DNA of 6,483 nt from NCBI GenBank assembly GCA_023451395.1, contig JAEXZL010000122.1, positions 1 to 6,483 of the forward strand. Direction: 5' to 3'. The position numbers and the translations under genes were made by a program. The notes under the pieces were generated by a model, which made no database searches, was not told where the DNA came from, and worked only from the letters and a program-made list of their open reading frames with translations. This document shows positions 6,262 to 6,483 of the stretch, piece after piece. Within the stretch, counting starts at the first letter, position 1, and every line of letters begins with the position of its first letter. The DNA comes from Bacillota bacterium. GTDB taxonomy: Bacteria > Bacillota > Clostridia > Clostridiales > Clostridiaceae.

Positions 6262-6292
6262 AAAAAGCTATGCTTATTACACACAGCTTTTT
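6262..6292 (-). terminator. Terminator of the nitroreductase gene
   Basis: AAAAAGCT (6262-6269) pairs with AGCTTTTT (6285-6292). On the minus strand the hairpin is followed by TTTTTTATTTTTTAAAG, a good T-rich tail, 64 bases beyond the nitroreductase stop. The 15-base loop can partly close further with a TG/CA pair after one mismatch. Confidence 0.75.
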
Positions 6293-6301
6293 ATTATAAC
6301 A
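6293..6301 (-). promoter_or_regulatory. Putative extended -10 promoter of the ABC-F gene
   Basis: The minus strand reads TGTTATAAT, a perfect extended -10 (hexamer 6293-6298), with no convincing -35. The predicted start near 6286 gives a leader of roughly 95 bases before the ATG at 6189. It directly abuts the terminator hairpin of the upstream gene. No attenuator or leader peptide is evident in the leader. Confidence 0.45.
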
Positions 6302-6355
6302 TAAAAGTTCTCTTTGCGAAAACAGTATTTTCATAATAAATGACAGTACAACAAT

Positions 6356-6483
6356 TTAAAAACTACCGTTAGGTTTTAATTGAGGCATTTCTCCTACATA
6401 TCCAAAGGCTATGGATGAATAGACAAAATGATTTTCTGGTATGCCTATTTTTGTTAGAACCTCTCTAACCTGAGGATTATCAC
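6356..6483 (-). CDS. Nitroreductase family protein, C-terminal part (5' end outside window)
   Basis: A frame enters from the right edge on the minus strand and ends at TAA 6356-6358, giving 41 complete codons. The peptide contains NPQVREVLTKIGIPENH (residues 2-18) followed by SSIAFGYVGEMPQLKP (22-37). This matches the end of FMN-dependent nitroreductase-fold oxidoreductases, where a VRexLGIPe segment leads into an (A)IALGYP.E strand and a proline-rich tail. The FMN-binding N-terminal region is outside the window, so the substrate cannot be named. A terminator follows at 6262-6292, separating it from the ABC-F gene. Confidence 0.8.
   Translation of the reverse strand, partial: DNPQVREVLTKIGIPENHFVYSSIAFGYVGEMPQLKPNGSF

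Noticed and set aside
1..6483. A multi-gene defence, mobile or biosynthetic system
   Set aside because: The genes are in mixed orientations with separate promoters and terminators, there are no repeats or transposase/integrase genes, and the functions (translation factor, abasic-site trap, kinase, protease, oxidoreductase) do not form a known or evident joint system.

Overview
The window reads as ordinary chromosome of a low-GC, Gram-positive anaerobe, most likely a Clostridium-type Firmicute. This is inferred from AT-rich intergenic DNA, codon use dominated by AGA, ATA and TTA, strong AAGGAGG-type ribosome binding sites, hairpin-plus-T terminators and the protein families present. I see no mobile element, CRISPR array, tRNA, rRNA or phage gene, and no intergenic gap over 300 bases.

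Layout, left to right: the 3' end of an alpha/beta hydrolase gene (+, cut by the window edge) with a terminator; a monocistronic gene for a lipoyl-less 2-oxoacid dehydrogenase E2 / CAT-fold protein (+) ending at an 18-bp terminator hairpin; two minus-strand genes, a compact pyruvate kinase-like protein and, upstream of it, a membrane-anchored DUF3810-type zinc metalloprotease homologue; a divergent promoter region; an SRAP-domain (YedK/HMCES family) abasic-site protein (+); a bidirectional terminator; an ABC-F ATPase of the YbiT/YkpA group (-); and the 3' end of a nitroreductase-family gene (-), cut by the right edge.

The genes do not form an obvious pathway. Nearly every gene has its own promoter or terminator, and only the metalloprotease and pyruvate kinase-like genes could share a transcript. 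No multi-gene novel system is evident. The interest lies inside individual proteins. The ABC-F protein has all its degenerate ATPase motifs in the same one of its two composite ATP sites. The SRAP protein ends in a canonical beta-sliding-clamp pentapeptide, QLSLF. The pyruvate kinase homologue has no C-terminal regulatory domain and carries the full residue set I associate with K+-independent enzymes. The E2-like protein has lost both catalytic residues of its family motif.

All calls come from reading the sequence and from recalled family knowledge. No database search was run.
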